Made by a program: the position numbers and the translations under genes. The notes beneath the pieces are model-generated. The model made no database searches. It was not told the DNA's origin and was given only the letters and a program-made list of their open reading frames with translations. Below are positions 1 to 5,353 of a stretch of DNA of 5,398 nucleotides, in pieces. Numbering within the stretch: the stretch's first letter is position 1; the number at the start of each line of letters is the position of its first letter. Origin of the DNA: an uncultured Spirochaetia bacterium (lineage in GTDB: Bacteria > Spirochaetota > UBA4802 > JAGODF01). Where the stretch lies: contig CALCJG010000173.1 of assembly GCA_937967705.1 (NCBI GenBank), positions 1 to 5,398 on the forward strand. The letters run 5' to 3'.

Positions 1-47
1 GAGATATCCACTCGTGACTGGAGTTCAGACGTGTGCTCTTCCGATCT
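1..47. other. Illumina P7/index/read-2 adapter (non-biological)
   Basis: Bases 14-47 match the Illumina read-2 adapter from GTGACTGGAGTTC through GCTCTTCCGATCT. Bases 1-5 (GAGAT) match the end of P7, and 6-13 (ATCCACTC) sit where the index lies; the reverse complement GAGTGGAT fits TruSeq index 23 as I recall it. This is untrimmed adapter read-through carried into the assembly. True insert sequence starts at about 48, and nothing here should be annotated as genomic DNA. Confidence 0.97.
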
Positions 48-67
48 TAAAAAAATGAATAATATGG

Positions 68-96
68 TTGACTTTCCCCTGAAAGTATATTTTATT
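68..96 (+). promoter_or_regulatory. Candidate promoter for plsC-like gene
   Basis: TTGACT at 68-73 is a good -35 match. After a 17-nt spacer, TTTATT at 91-96 is a modest -10 (4 of 6). The predicted start near 103 would place the inverted repeat at 109-124 immediately downstream, where a bound repressor could block transcription. The region is AT-rich, so chance matches are likely. GATAAT at 101-106 is a better -10 hexamer but lacks a well-placed -35. Confidence 0.3.
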
Positions 97-108
97 GATG
101 GATAATAT

Positions 109-124
109 GACTGACTGGTCAGTC
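109..124. promoter_or_regulatory. Perfect inverted repeat, TetR-type operator candidate
   Basis: GACTGA and TCAGTC form perfect 6-bp arms around CTGG. The repeat lies 25 bp upstream of the acyltransferase start codon, between the candidate promoter and the ribosome binding site. Short palindromes of the GACTGACnnGTCAGTC kind are typical operators of TetR-family repressors, many of which control lipid genes. No regulator gene is visible in the window, so assignment to TetR is inference from shape and position. Confidence 0.5.
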
Positions 125-149
125 TAATATCGTGTGAAAGGCAGGGGAT

Positions 150-983
150 ATGATCAACTTCGACGGTATTCAGTCACGGGTTCATTTCGTATCCAGGTAC
201 ATCACCGAGATGAGGGTCAAGGCTCTTGAGGAGATCAGACCTCTCCGGGAAAACAAGTTTCTTCTGGGGCTCTATCAGGTTTACAAGTGGATAATCTATA
301 TCCCCTTCCTCGTCGTGAGCACGACGGCTCTGGGGACCGCTGCAACGGTGCTGGCCATCGTCTTCGGCGGCAGGATCGCCTCCCTCATGGGGGTCCTTTG
401 GTCCAAGCTCAACAGCTACATGACACCAATGTTCGTGGATGTCATCGGTAAAGAGAAAATTGATCGACGCCAGTCCTATGTCATTGTGGCCAATCATCAG
501 AGCCAGTTCGATATCTTCGTCATTTACGGATGGATGCCTGTGGATTTCCGCTGGGTGATGAAAATTCAGTTGAGGAAGGTGCCTTTCCTGGGCTACAGCT
601 GTTACCGGATCGGGCATGTATTCATCGACCGGTCCCATCCCGATAAGGCCAAGGCCAGCATCAACGAAGCCAGGGAGCGTATCAAGGGCGGAACCTCCAT
701 AATGTTCTTCCCCGAAGGGACCAGGAGCGATGACGGACAGCTCATCGAGTTTAAGAAGGGAGCCTTCAAGTTTGCCATGGACATGGGTCTGACGGTACTG
801 CCCGTGACCATCGTGGGGACCCGGAATATCCTGCCGGCCAGATCGATGAAACTCTTTCCCGGCTATGCCAGGCTCGTCATCCACGATCCCATCGACATCA
901 GGGGTTATACGGAAGAGAACATGGATGAGCTCGTGAGGACAGCACGGTACCGCATTGATCAGGGTCTTAGGCAGTATTCCTGA
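150..983 (+). CDS. plsC: 1-acyl-sn-glycerol-3-phosphate acyltransferase (PlsC family)
   Basis: Probable lysophosphatidic acid acyltransferase, which transfers an acyl chain to the sn-2 position of 1-acylglycerol-3-phosphate to make phosphatidic acid at the inner membrane. The 277-residue product has the PlsC blocks in order: NHQSQFD at 115-121 with the catalytic H116 and D121, GHVFIDRS at 155-162, FPEGTRS at 187-193 (phosphate binding), and VLPVTIVG at 216-223. A hydrophobic segment at about 47-78 precedes the domain and should anchor it. The protein is somewhat longer than E. coli PlsC (245 aa) because of a charged N-terminal extension of about 45 residues. The start is supported by GAAAGG at 136-141, 8 nt upstream. 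A putative operator at 109-124 suggests regulated rather than purely housekeeping expression, so a specialised acyltransferase for another lysolipid is possible. The family call is firm; the exact substrate is not shown. Confidence 0.92.
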   Translation: MINFDGIQSRVHFVSRYITEMRVKALEEIRPLRENKFLLGLYQVYKWIIYIPFLVVSTTALGTAATVLAIVFGGRIASLMGVLWSKLNSYMTPMFVDVIGKEKIDRRQSYVIVANHQSQFDIFVIYGWMPVDFRWVMKIQLRKVPFLGYSCYRIGHVFIDRSHPDKAKASINEARERIKGGTSIMFFPEGTRSDDGQLIEFKKGAFKFAMDMGLTVLPVTIVGTRNILPARSMKLFPGYARLVIHDPIDIRGYTEENMDELVRTARYRIDQGLRQYS

Positions 984-997
984 TAGTTGGACATATC

Positions 998-1025
998 TCC
1001 CGGCTGACCCGAGGGCTGGCCGGGA
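998..1025. terminator. GC-rich hairpin between convergent genes
   Basis: TCCCGGC (998-1004) pairs perfectly with GCCGGGA (1019-1025), with possible further G-U pairs inside. It lies 14 nt after the plsC stop and 21 nt beyond the stop of the convergent - strand gene, a natural place for a shared terminator. Neither strand has a real T-tract after the stem, so it is not a textbook intrinsic terminator. Confidence 0.4.
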
Positions 1026-1046
1026 TTGCCACAATCCCTCTTCCCC

Positions 1047-1517
1047 TCACTTGCCCTGATAATCCGTCAAAAACGGGTAGATACCCTGAGGTATGTACTG
1101 TCCGTAAACAGCCTGCCGGAAGAGGAATATGGTCCGCATATCAATATACTTTTCTCTTCGGAATATGGGGTAATCCTTTTTGCTGACAACGTAAATGATG
1201 TTGGTTCCTACCTGGCAGGGATCGTTCGTACTGCTGCTCACGTTATAACAGGCAGAATTGTAGTAGCGGCGTTTCACGGAAGCGAGGATTTTAACCAGAA
1301 TACAGATCTGCCTGTCAGGATGGAAACCCGTTTTTGCCAGCTCCTTTTTGGTCATATCTGAAAAGTTACCGTAGGGGAGGGTTCTGATGTAGGAAATCCG
1401 TATCTCGCCGTCCCTGTCGGCCCGGGCTTCCGGGAGTATCGGGAATGCCGTCATGGAGAGGATGATACCCAGGAGGGCTGTGGACATAAACGGGGCTGAT
1501 TTTGTTTGTATCATCAT
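1047..1517 (-). CDS. Small Sec-exported protein of unknown function
   Basis: I do not recognise this 156-residue product. The N-terminus is a convincing Sec signal peptide: a short K6-containing n-region, a hydrophobic stretch at about 13-28 and an ARA cleavage site at 31-33, leaving a mature protein of about 123 residues. The mature part is basic and tyrosine-rich, with three cysteines (C72, C90, C101), so one disulfide is possible in the periplasm. There is no lipobox. On the - strand, AGGAAGG (1526-1520) precedes tandem ATG codons at 1517 and 1514. The second ATG has slightly better spacing to the whole motif and would shorten the product by one residue. The gene is convergent with plsC and divergent from the DUF362 gene, so it appears monocistronic. 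Its base composition is AT-richer than its neighbours. Signal peptide and ribosome binding site favour it over the overlapping + strand frame. Confidence 0.7.
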   Translation of the reverse strand: MMIQTKSAPFMSTALLGIILSMTAFPILPEARADRDGEIRISYIRTLPYGNFSDMTKKELAKTGFHPDRQICILVKILASVKRRYYNSACYNVSSSTNDPCQVGTNIIYVVSKKDYPIFRREKYIDMRTIFLFRQAVYGQYIPQGIYPFLTDYQGK

Positions 1518-1541
1518 GACCTTCCTTGAAGATATTGTATA

Positions 1542-1570
1542 TTTATGCCATGGTTAAGAAAGCCCGACAA
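1542..1570 (-). promoter_or_regulatory. Candidate promoter of the small secreted-protein gene
   Basis: Read on the - strand, TTGTCG (1570-1565) and CATAAA (1547-1542) are separated by exactly 17 nt. Each matches the sigma70 consensus at 4 of 6 positions. Transcription would start near 1535, leaving a short leader that still includes the AGGAAGG ribosome binding site. Both matches are modest. Confidence 0.3.
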
Positions 1571-1605
1571 GGTTTTTTTGATCTTCTTGAGGATTATCCC
1601 GGTTC

Positions 1606-1628
1606 TTTTTTCCCGGATTAGGAAAAAA
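1606..1628. repeat. AT-rich inverted repeat in the divergent region
   Basis: TTTTTTCC (1606-1613) and GGAAAAAA (1621-1628) form a perfect 8-bp stem around a 7-nt loop; outer GG/CC pairs are possible with a bulge. It lies upstream of both divergent promoters' start sites. It could be a protein-binding site or the remnant of a terminator, but it is not followed by a T-run on the + strand. Confidence 0.4.
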
Positions 1629-1671
1629 CCTGAAACAGGTATCATATCACATAAACCCCTGAGATTTTTGT

Positions 1672-1700
1672 TTGAAAGAGATAGGGAACCATGTTATACT
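1672..1700 (+). promoter_or_regulatory. Sigma70-like promoter of the DUF362/NapHG operon
   Basis: TTGAAA at 1672-1677 (5 of 6 to TTGACA) and TATACT at 1695-1700 (5 of 6 to TATAAT) are separated by an ideal 17-nt spacer. The predicted start is near 1707. It is the best promoter match in the intergenic region and points directly at the downstream operon. Confidence 0.6.
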
Positions 1701-1832
1701 GGGCTTACCCCTTGAATAAACATGAGAACATTCCCTGAGAAAATTGCTCCCGGAACGTTTGCAACAGGAAACTGACAGGAAAGGATTTCTGTGAGGGGGT
1801 GATGAAGTACATTCCTTAATGGGAGGGATCCT

Positions 1833-2765
1833 ATGGATTTTACGAAATCTCTGTTCCGCAAAGAATTCTTCATAAAGGCCTTTCAGGTGATCTCGGGTCT
1901 GATTATTCTACCCCGAATAAGTCCTCTGTCCCGGCTTTTTGCCGCAAGGAATGACGCCCTTGTGGTCATCAGGGGGGCCGATCTTTCCAAGGGCACCATT
2001 GAGAATATGGTGAAAAAGGGTTTCGAGGCCATGGGAGGCATCGACCGGTTCATCAAGAAAGGAATGAAAGTGGTCATCAAGCCCAATATAGGCTGGAACT
2101 CGCCTCCGGAGAGAGCGCATAATACCAACCCGTATATTGTGGAGACGGTGGCCCGGATGTGCCGGGAGAGGGGCGCCCGGGTGCAGGTCTTCGACCGCAC
2201 TTGCAACAAGGCGAGCCTCTGTTACGTGAACAGCGGGATCCGCAAGGCGGCCAAGAATGCCGGCGCCGCTATCGAATATATCGATTCCCGCCGTTACCGC
2301 AAGGTTCCCGTTAAGAAGGGCCTCAAGCAGAAATACCTCTACGTCTATGAGGATATGATCAAGGCGGATTTCGTCATAAATATCCCCATCGCCAAGCATC
2401 ACAGCCTGGCTCAGCTCACCCTGTCCATGAAGAATCTTATGGGTGTCCTGGGGGGCAACCGGGGGGATTATCATCATAACATGGACGAGAACATCGTGGA
2501 TTTTACCAAGGCTATACGGACGGACCTGACGATCATGGATGCCACCCGCATCCTTACGGATCACGGTCCCAGCGGGGGGACGCTGGATGATGTGAAGGTG
2601 ATGAAGACGATCATCTTCGGCAAAAATCCCGTGACCGTGGACGCTTACACGACTACGCTCTTCGGCAGGGAGCCCCGCTCCATCGGATACATCAAGCTGG
2701 CGGGAGCCGAGGGGATGGGGGAGATCAATGTGAAGAAGATGCGTATTACCCATAAAACCGTATGA
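1833..2765 (+). CDS. DUF362 domain protein with Tat-like N-terminus
   Basis: Member of the DUF362 (COG2006) family, whose biochemical role is, to my knowledge, not established. In the 310-residue product the family landmarks are KPNIGW at 83-88 followed by an N-P motif to residue 100, NIPIAKHHSLAQLTLSMKN at 183-201 leading into GVL at 204-206, MDATRILTDHGPSGG at 235-249 and NPVTVDA at 265-271. The N-terminus reads FRKEFFIK (8-15) followed by a hydrophobic stretch to about 27. This resembles a twin-arginine signal (S/T-RR-x-F-L-K) but with RK instead of RR. Unlike many DUF362 proteins it has no C-terminal ferredoxin motif; its cysteines (C110, C124, C130) are scattered. The downstream gene may supply the iron-sulfur clusters instead. 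The start is well supported by GGGAGGG at 1821-1827, 5 nt before the ATG. The stop overlaps the next start (ATGA), so the two genes are translationally coupled. Family assignment is firm; a redox role is inferred from context. Confidence 0.9.
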   Translation: MDFTKSLFRKEFFIKAFQVISGLIILPRISPLSRLFAARNDALVVIRGADLSKGTIENMVKKGFEAMGGIDRFIKKGMKVVIKPNIGWNSPPERAHNTNPYIVETVARMCRERGARVQVFDRTCNKASLCYVNSGIRKAAKNAGAAIEYIDSRRYRKVPVKKGLKQKYLYVYEDMIKADFVINIPIAKHHSLAQLTLSMKNLMGVLGGNRGDYHHNMDENIVDFTKAIRTDLTIMDATRILTDHGPSGGTLDDVKVMKTIIFGKNPVTVDAYTTTLFGREPRSIGYIKLAGAEGMGEINVKKMRITHKTV

Positions 2766-4396
2766 AGAGCCCCCGCTGGTCACAACTGCGTGCCCTTGCT
2801 CAACTGGCTCTCTGGCTGGCGTTCCTCCTTTTCATCGTGACGCTTCGCTTTCCCGTGGAGAACGAGGGTGCCTATGCCCTGGTGCCGCGCCTCTCGCCTC
2901 ATCTCGCACTGACGGCCTCTCTATCGACCCGGGAAGCTCTGACGGTCTTTTATCCCGCCCTGATCGTTCTGATCCTGACTCTGGTTTTGGGGCGTTTCTT
3001 CTGCGGATGGATCTGCCCTCTGGGGATCACCCTGGACGGGACCGACAGGATCGTAAAAACCGGCGGGAACCATCTGCAGTTCGGTAAAAGCGGAGAGAAG
3101 GATCTGCGGTACGGGAAGTACCTGGTCCTCACGGGGTCCCTGATCCTCGCCCTGGCGGGATTTCAGGCGGCGGGGCTTATCGATCCCCTCTCACTGGTTG
3201 TGCGCAGCTACGGTCTTGTTGTGTATCCCTATCTGGATTTTTCTCTCAAAGGTATATTTCAGGCCCTGGGGCATATCCCGGGGGTATCCCACGCGTCGGA
3301 ACCCCTGTTTTCCCTGCTGAAGGGGTCGTTGCTGGATCTCAATCCCATACTCTTCTCCGGTCATATCACCGTGCTGCTCTTTTTCCTTGTTCTTCTCCTC
3401 CTTTCGCGGATGGCCCGGCGCTTCTGGTGCCGGTCGCTCTGTCCCCTGGGGGCCGTGCTGGCCCTGACCTCGCGTTTTTCCTTCTTTCGAAGGAAAGTAT
3501 CCGTGGAAAAATGCACCCATTGCCTGAAGTGCCAGCGGGACTGCCGCATGGGGGCCATCGAGGGGAAGGGCCTTGCCACCCGGGAAGAGGAATGCATCAA
3601 GTGTTTCGAATGCCTGCAGTCCTGCTCCTATGACGCCATTTCCTTCGGCTTCGGCAATCCCTTCGCCAAAGAGCAGGCCGTTCCCCGGGAGGAGGGGGAT
3701 GAGAAGGCGGAGCCGGAGGCCTCACCGGGAGGGCTGACGCGGAAAAGGCTGCTGGCGGGGGTCGTCTCCTCCGCGGCGCTGGTGCCGGTTCTTAAAATCA
3801 ACGCCCAGTACCGCGCCGATTTCTCCCATCTCATCAGGCCCCCCGGCGCCCTGCGGGAAGAGGATTTCCTGGACCGGTGCATCCGCTGCGGCGAGTGCAT
3901 GAAGGCCTGTCCCACCAACGGTTTGCACCCGGCGCTTTTGGAAGCGGGTGTGGAAGGGCTCTTTACACCGCGCCTGATCCCCCGGCTGGGCTGGTGTGAA
4001 AAGAACTGCAATCTCTGCACCCTGGTCTGTCCCACCGGCGCCCTCAAGAGGCTCGAACTGGCGGACAGGGAGACGACGGTGATCGGGACAGCCTATTTTA
4101 TTCATGATCTCTGCATCCCCTGGTCGGAAAACCGGGAATGCCTGGTTTGCGAGGAGATGTGTCCCACCCAGACGAAGTCCATACGCTTCCGGGAGGAGAC
4201 GGTGCTGGACAGGAAGAACCGGACGGTGCGGATCAAGCGTCCCTACGTGGTGGAGGATATCTGCATCGGCTGCGGGATCTGCGAAAACAAATGTCCGGTC
4301 CCGGGAAGCGCGGCCATAAGGGTGAGAACCCCCAAGAACGTGCCCCTCTCGGCCCTCACATCCCAGAAGGGCGAAGGCGGCTATGGAGGGGAATGA
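2762..4396 (+). CDS. NapH-NapG-like fusion, membrane protein with six [4Fe-4S] motifs
   Basis: A 544-residue electron-transfer protein. Residues 1-300 resemble NapH/MauN: membrane segments at about 12-29, 62-79, 120-140 and 200-216, two CxxxCP motifs (C81/C85 and C223/C227), then two ferredoxin motifs (C251-C254-C257-C261 and C278-C281-C284-C288). A charged linker (about 301-324) leads to TRKRLLAG (326-333) plus a hydrophobic stretch, which looks like the Tat-type leader of a NapG protein now buried inside the chain. Residues 368-520 carry four more motifs as in NapG/MauM: C373-C376-C379-C383; C412-C416-C419-C423; C451 with C460-C463-C467; C501-C504-C507-C511. The cluster count (2+4) and length fit NapH (about 290 aa) plus NapG (about 230 aa). 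In known systems these proteins pass electrons from quinol toward periplasmic enzymes. No NapA/B, NosZ or Mau partner is present. The start overlaps the DUF362 stop by 4 nt and lacks a strong ribosome binding site, implying coupling. CcoG or NosR are less likely because no extra cytoplasmic-oxidase-assembly or flavin domain is seen. Confidence 0.88.
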   Translation: MKSPRWSQLRALAQLALWLAFLLFIVTLRFPVENEGAYALVPRLSPHLALTASLSTREALTVFYPALIVLILTLVLGRFFCGWICPLGITLDGTDRIVKTGGNHLQFGKSGEKDLRYGKYLVLTGSLILALAGFQAAGLIDPLSLVVRSYGLVVYPYLDFSLKGIFQALGHIPGVSHASEPLFSLLKGSLLDLNPILFSGHITVLLFFLVLLLLSRMARRFWCRSLCPLGAVLALTSRFSFFRRKVSVEKCTHCLKCQRDCRMGAIEGKGLATREEECIKCFECLQSCSYDAISFGFGNPFAKEQAVPREEGDEKAEPEASPGGLTRKRLLAGVVSSAALVPVLKINAQYRADFSHLIRPPGALREEDFLDRCIRCGECMKACPTNGLHPALLEAGVEGLFTPRLIPRLGWCEKNCNLCTLVCPTGALKRLELADRETTVIGTAYFIHDLCIPWSENRECLVCEEMCPTQTKSIRFREETVLDRKNRTVRIKRPYVVEDICIGCGICENKCPVPGSAAIRVRTPKNVPLSALTSQKGEGGYGGE

Positions 4397-4399
4397 GTA

Positions 4400-5155
4400 C
4401 TACTTCCGTTTTCCCCGGCCTCTAATCTTTCCGTACAGGCTCAGATAAAGCCTGTCGTTGGGGGAGAGCATCAGGGCCTCCTCCATGTACGGAAGAGCTT
4501 TCTTCATGTCCTTCTTGTCCTTGTAGTAATAGTAGGCCAGATCGAAGAGGATGATGTGCCGGAATTTTCTTTCCCTGAAGGGCCTCTTCAGGGCCTCCTT
4601 CCAGGCATGCAGGGCCTTGTCCCTCTTCTTTTGCAGATAGTATATATGTCCCAGCCGCCAGTGCAGGGCGGCATCGTCTTTCAGGGTGATGGCCCTGAGA
4701 AGGGCTTCTTCAGCCTCCCGGGGTTTTTTCTGCAGATAGAGGAGGTATCCCATGTTTCCTGTCAGTGCGGCTTTCAGATCGTTCCCGGGGGCCAGTTTCA
4801 GGGCCCTGTCGTAATTGAGCGCGGCCATGTCGTAGAGTTTGCGCTGGAGGAATATCTCCGCCATGCCCTTGTAGCCGCCGTAATACTCCGGGTCCATCCG
4901 CAGACACTGCTCAAAATCCGAGGCGGCCATCGCCTGCTTCCCCAGGAGGAGTTGAGACCAGCCCCGGTAGTAGAAGAGCCGCACATCGTCCGGGTCTGAG
5001 CGCATAAACTCGGTAGCCCTCTCGACGGCTTCACTGTAGCGTTCCTGAAGGTTCAGCCTTTCCAGAAGGGCCGCTTTGTCCTTTTTTTGCTCCCCGCAGG
5101 CGGGCAAAAGGATCTGGATTAGGAGCAGGGGAATTAGGGCCTTTCGCATATTCAT
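4400..5155 (-). CDS. TPR-repeat lipoprotein
   Basis: A 251-residue lipoprotein. The N-terminus has a positive start (R4, K5), a hydrophobic stretch and the lipobox LPAC with C20 as the lipidated residue. Glycine at +2 suggests outer-membrane rather than inner-membrane retention, if E. coli rules apply. The rest is about five to six tetratricopeptide repeats (roughly 28-57, 58-91, 92-125, 127-161, 162-195, 200-234), with repeated patterns such as ALxxDP-like ends (LRMDPEY, LKLAPGN, LMLSPND). It ends in a basic tail. TPR proteins are protein-binding scaffolds; the partner is unknown. PilF/PilW-type pilus lipoproteins and BamD-like proteins look broadly similar, but no flanking genes support either. 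An ATG seven codons upstream (5176) is rejected as start because AGGAGG (5168-5163) lies inside that extension, 7 nt before the ATG at 5155. The gene is convergent with the iron-sulfur fusion and has its own promoter. Confidence 0.85.
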   Translation of the reverse strand: MNMRKALIPLLLIQILLPACGEQKKDKAALLERLNLQERYSEAVERATEFMRSDPDDVRLFYYRGWSQLLLGKQAMAASDFEQCLRMDPEYYGGYKGMAEIFLQRKLYDMAALNYDRALKLAPGNDLKAALTGNMGYLLYLQKKPREAEEALLRAITLKDDAALHWRLGHIYYLQKKRDKALHAWKEALKRPFRERKFRHIILFDLAYYYYKDKKDMKKALPYMEEALMLSPNDRLYLSLYGKIRGRGKRK

Positions 5156-5162
5156 GGTAAAA

Positions 5163-5168
5163 CCTCCT
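5163..5168 (-). promoter_or_regulatory. Consensus Shine-Dalgarno deciding the TPR lipoprotein start
   Basis: AGGAGG on the - strand with a 7-nt gap to the ATG at 5155. It lies within the reading frame that begins at the upstream ATG 5176, so translation almost certainly starts at 5155. That start also gives a normal-length lipoprotein signal peptide. Confidence 0.85.
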
Positions 5169-5182
5169 TTTTTCATCTCCGA

Positions 5183-5211
5183 ACTATCCCTTCCCGGAAG
5201 GCTTATGTCAA
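5183..5211 (-). promoter_or_regulatory. Promoter of the TPR lipoprotein with palindromic spacer
   Basis: On the - strand, a perfect -35 TTGACA (5211-5206), a 17-nt spacer and -10 GATAGT (5188-5183, 4 of 6). Transcription would start near 5176, leaving a leader of about 20 nt that includes the Shine-Dalgarno. The spacer holds the palindrome CCTTCC-C-GGAAGG (5189-5201), positioned where a regulator could block RNA polymerase. Confidence 0.55.
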
Positions 5212-5353
5212 CTGAAAAGCGACGTTTCGGTACTCACTTAACGGGTCGGGAGGGAAAATAATGATTGAATTTCCTGGTGCACCCACCACAATGACATCAT
5301 TCCTGTCCATTTTTGTGCGGCACCATGAAAAGTATTACCGTTAAAATAGATAA

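Larger units (their letters stand above)
1518..1832. other. Divergent intergenic region and long 5' leader
   Basis: This AT-rich region of about 315 bp separates the secreted-protein gene (leftward) from the DUF362 operon (rightward). It holds a weak leftward promoter candidate, an inverted repeat at 1606-1628, a small repeat ACCTG-AAA-CAGGT at 1628-1640, and a strong-looking rightward promoter at 1672-1700. From the predicted start near 1707 a leader of about 125 nt runs to the DUF362 start codon. I see no recognisable riboswitch, tRNA or convincing small gene in it. Confidence 0.6.

Noticed and set aside
49..105. Open frame from the insert edge to a TAA at 103-105, possibly the tail of an upstream gene
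   Set aside because: Only 19 codons are visible, it abuts the adapter, and AT-rich sequence gives no recognisable motif. It cannot be told apart from non-coding DNA.
1026..1361. + strand frame of 111 codons opposite the small secreted-protein gene
   Set aside because: It needs a TTG start, has no ribosome binding site and no recognisable motif. The opposite frame has a signal peptide with a cleavage site and a good ribosome binding site.
1722..1775. 17-codon ATG frame in the DUF362 operon leader
   Set aside because: It has no ribosome binding site and no attenuator-like codon run or adjacent terminator/antiterminator pair.
1908..2783. Long - strand open frame of 291 codons antisense to the DUF362 gene
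   Set aside because: It mirrors a conserved family gene, and its translation is a low-complexity H/G/P/D/R-rich string typical of an antisense shadow. The similar frame at 174-1034 opposite plsC is rejected for the same reason.
4138..4425. + strand alternative frame of 95 codons (with a 71-codon frame at 4104-4319) inside the iron-sulfur gene
   Set aside because: They overlap the conserved fifth and sixth cluster motifs in the main frame and lack start signals, so they are shadows.
5276..5301. Small palindromes GGTGCACC (5276-5283) and AATGA-CA-TCATT (5290-5301) upstream of the TPR promoter
   Set aside because: Short arms, far from the promoter and next to the contig edge. They are expected by chance and have no supporting context.
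5203..5310. - strand 35-codon frame beginning MDRNDVIVVGAPG, which looks like the start of a dinucleotide-binding protein
   Set aside because: It lacks the GxGxxG glycine pattern, has no ribosome binding site and stops after 35 codons inside the TPR promoter. The resemblance is probably chance, though a degraded gene remnant cannot be excluded.
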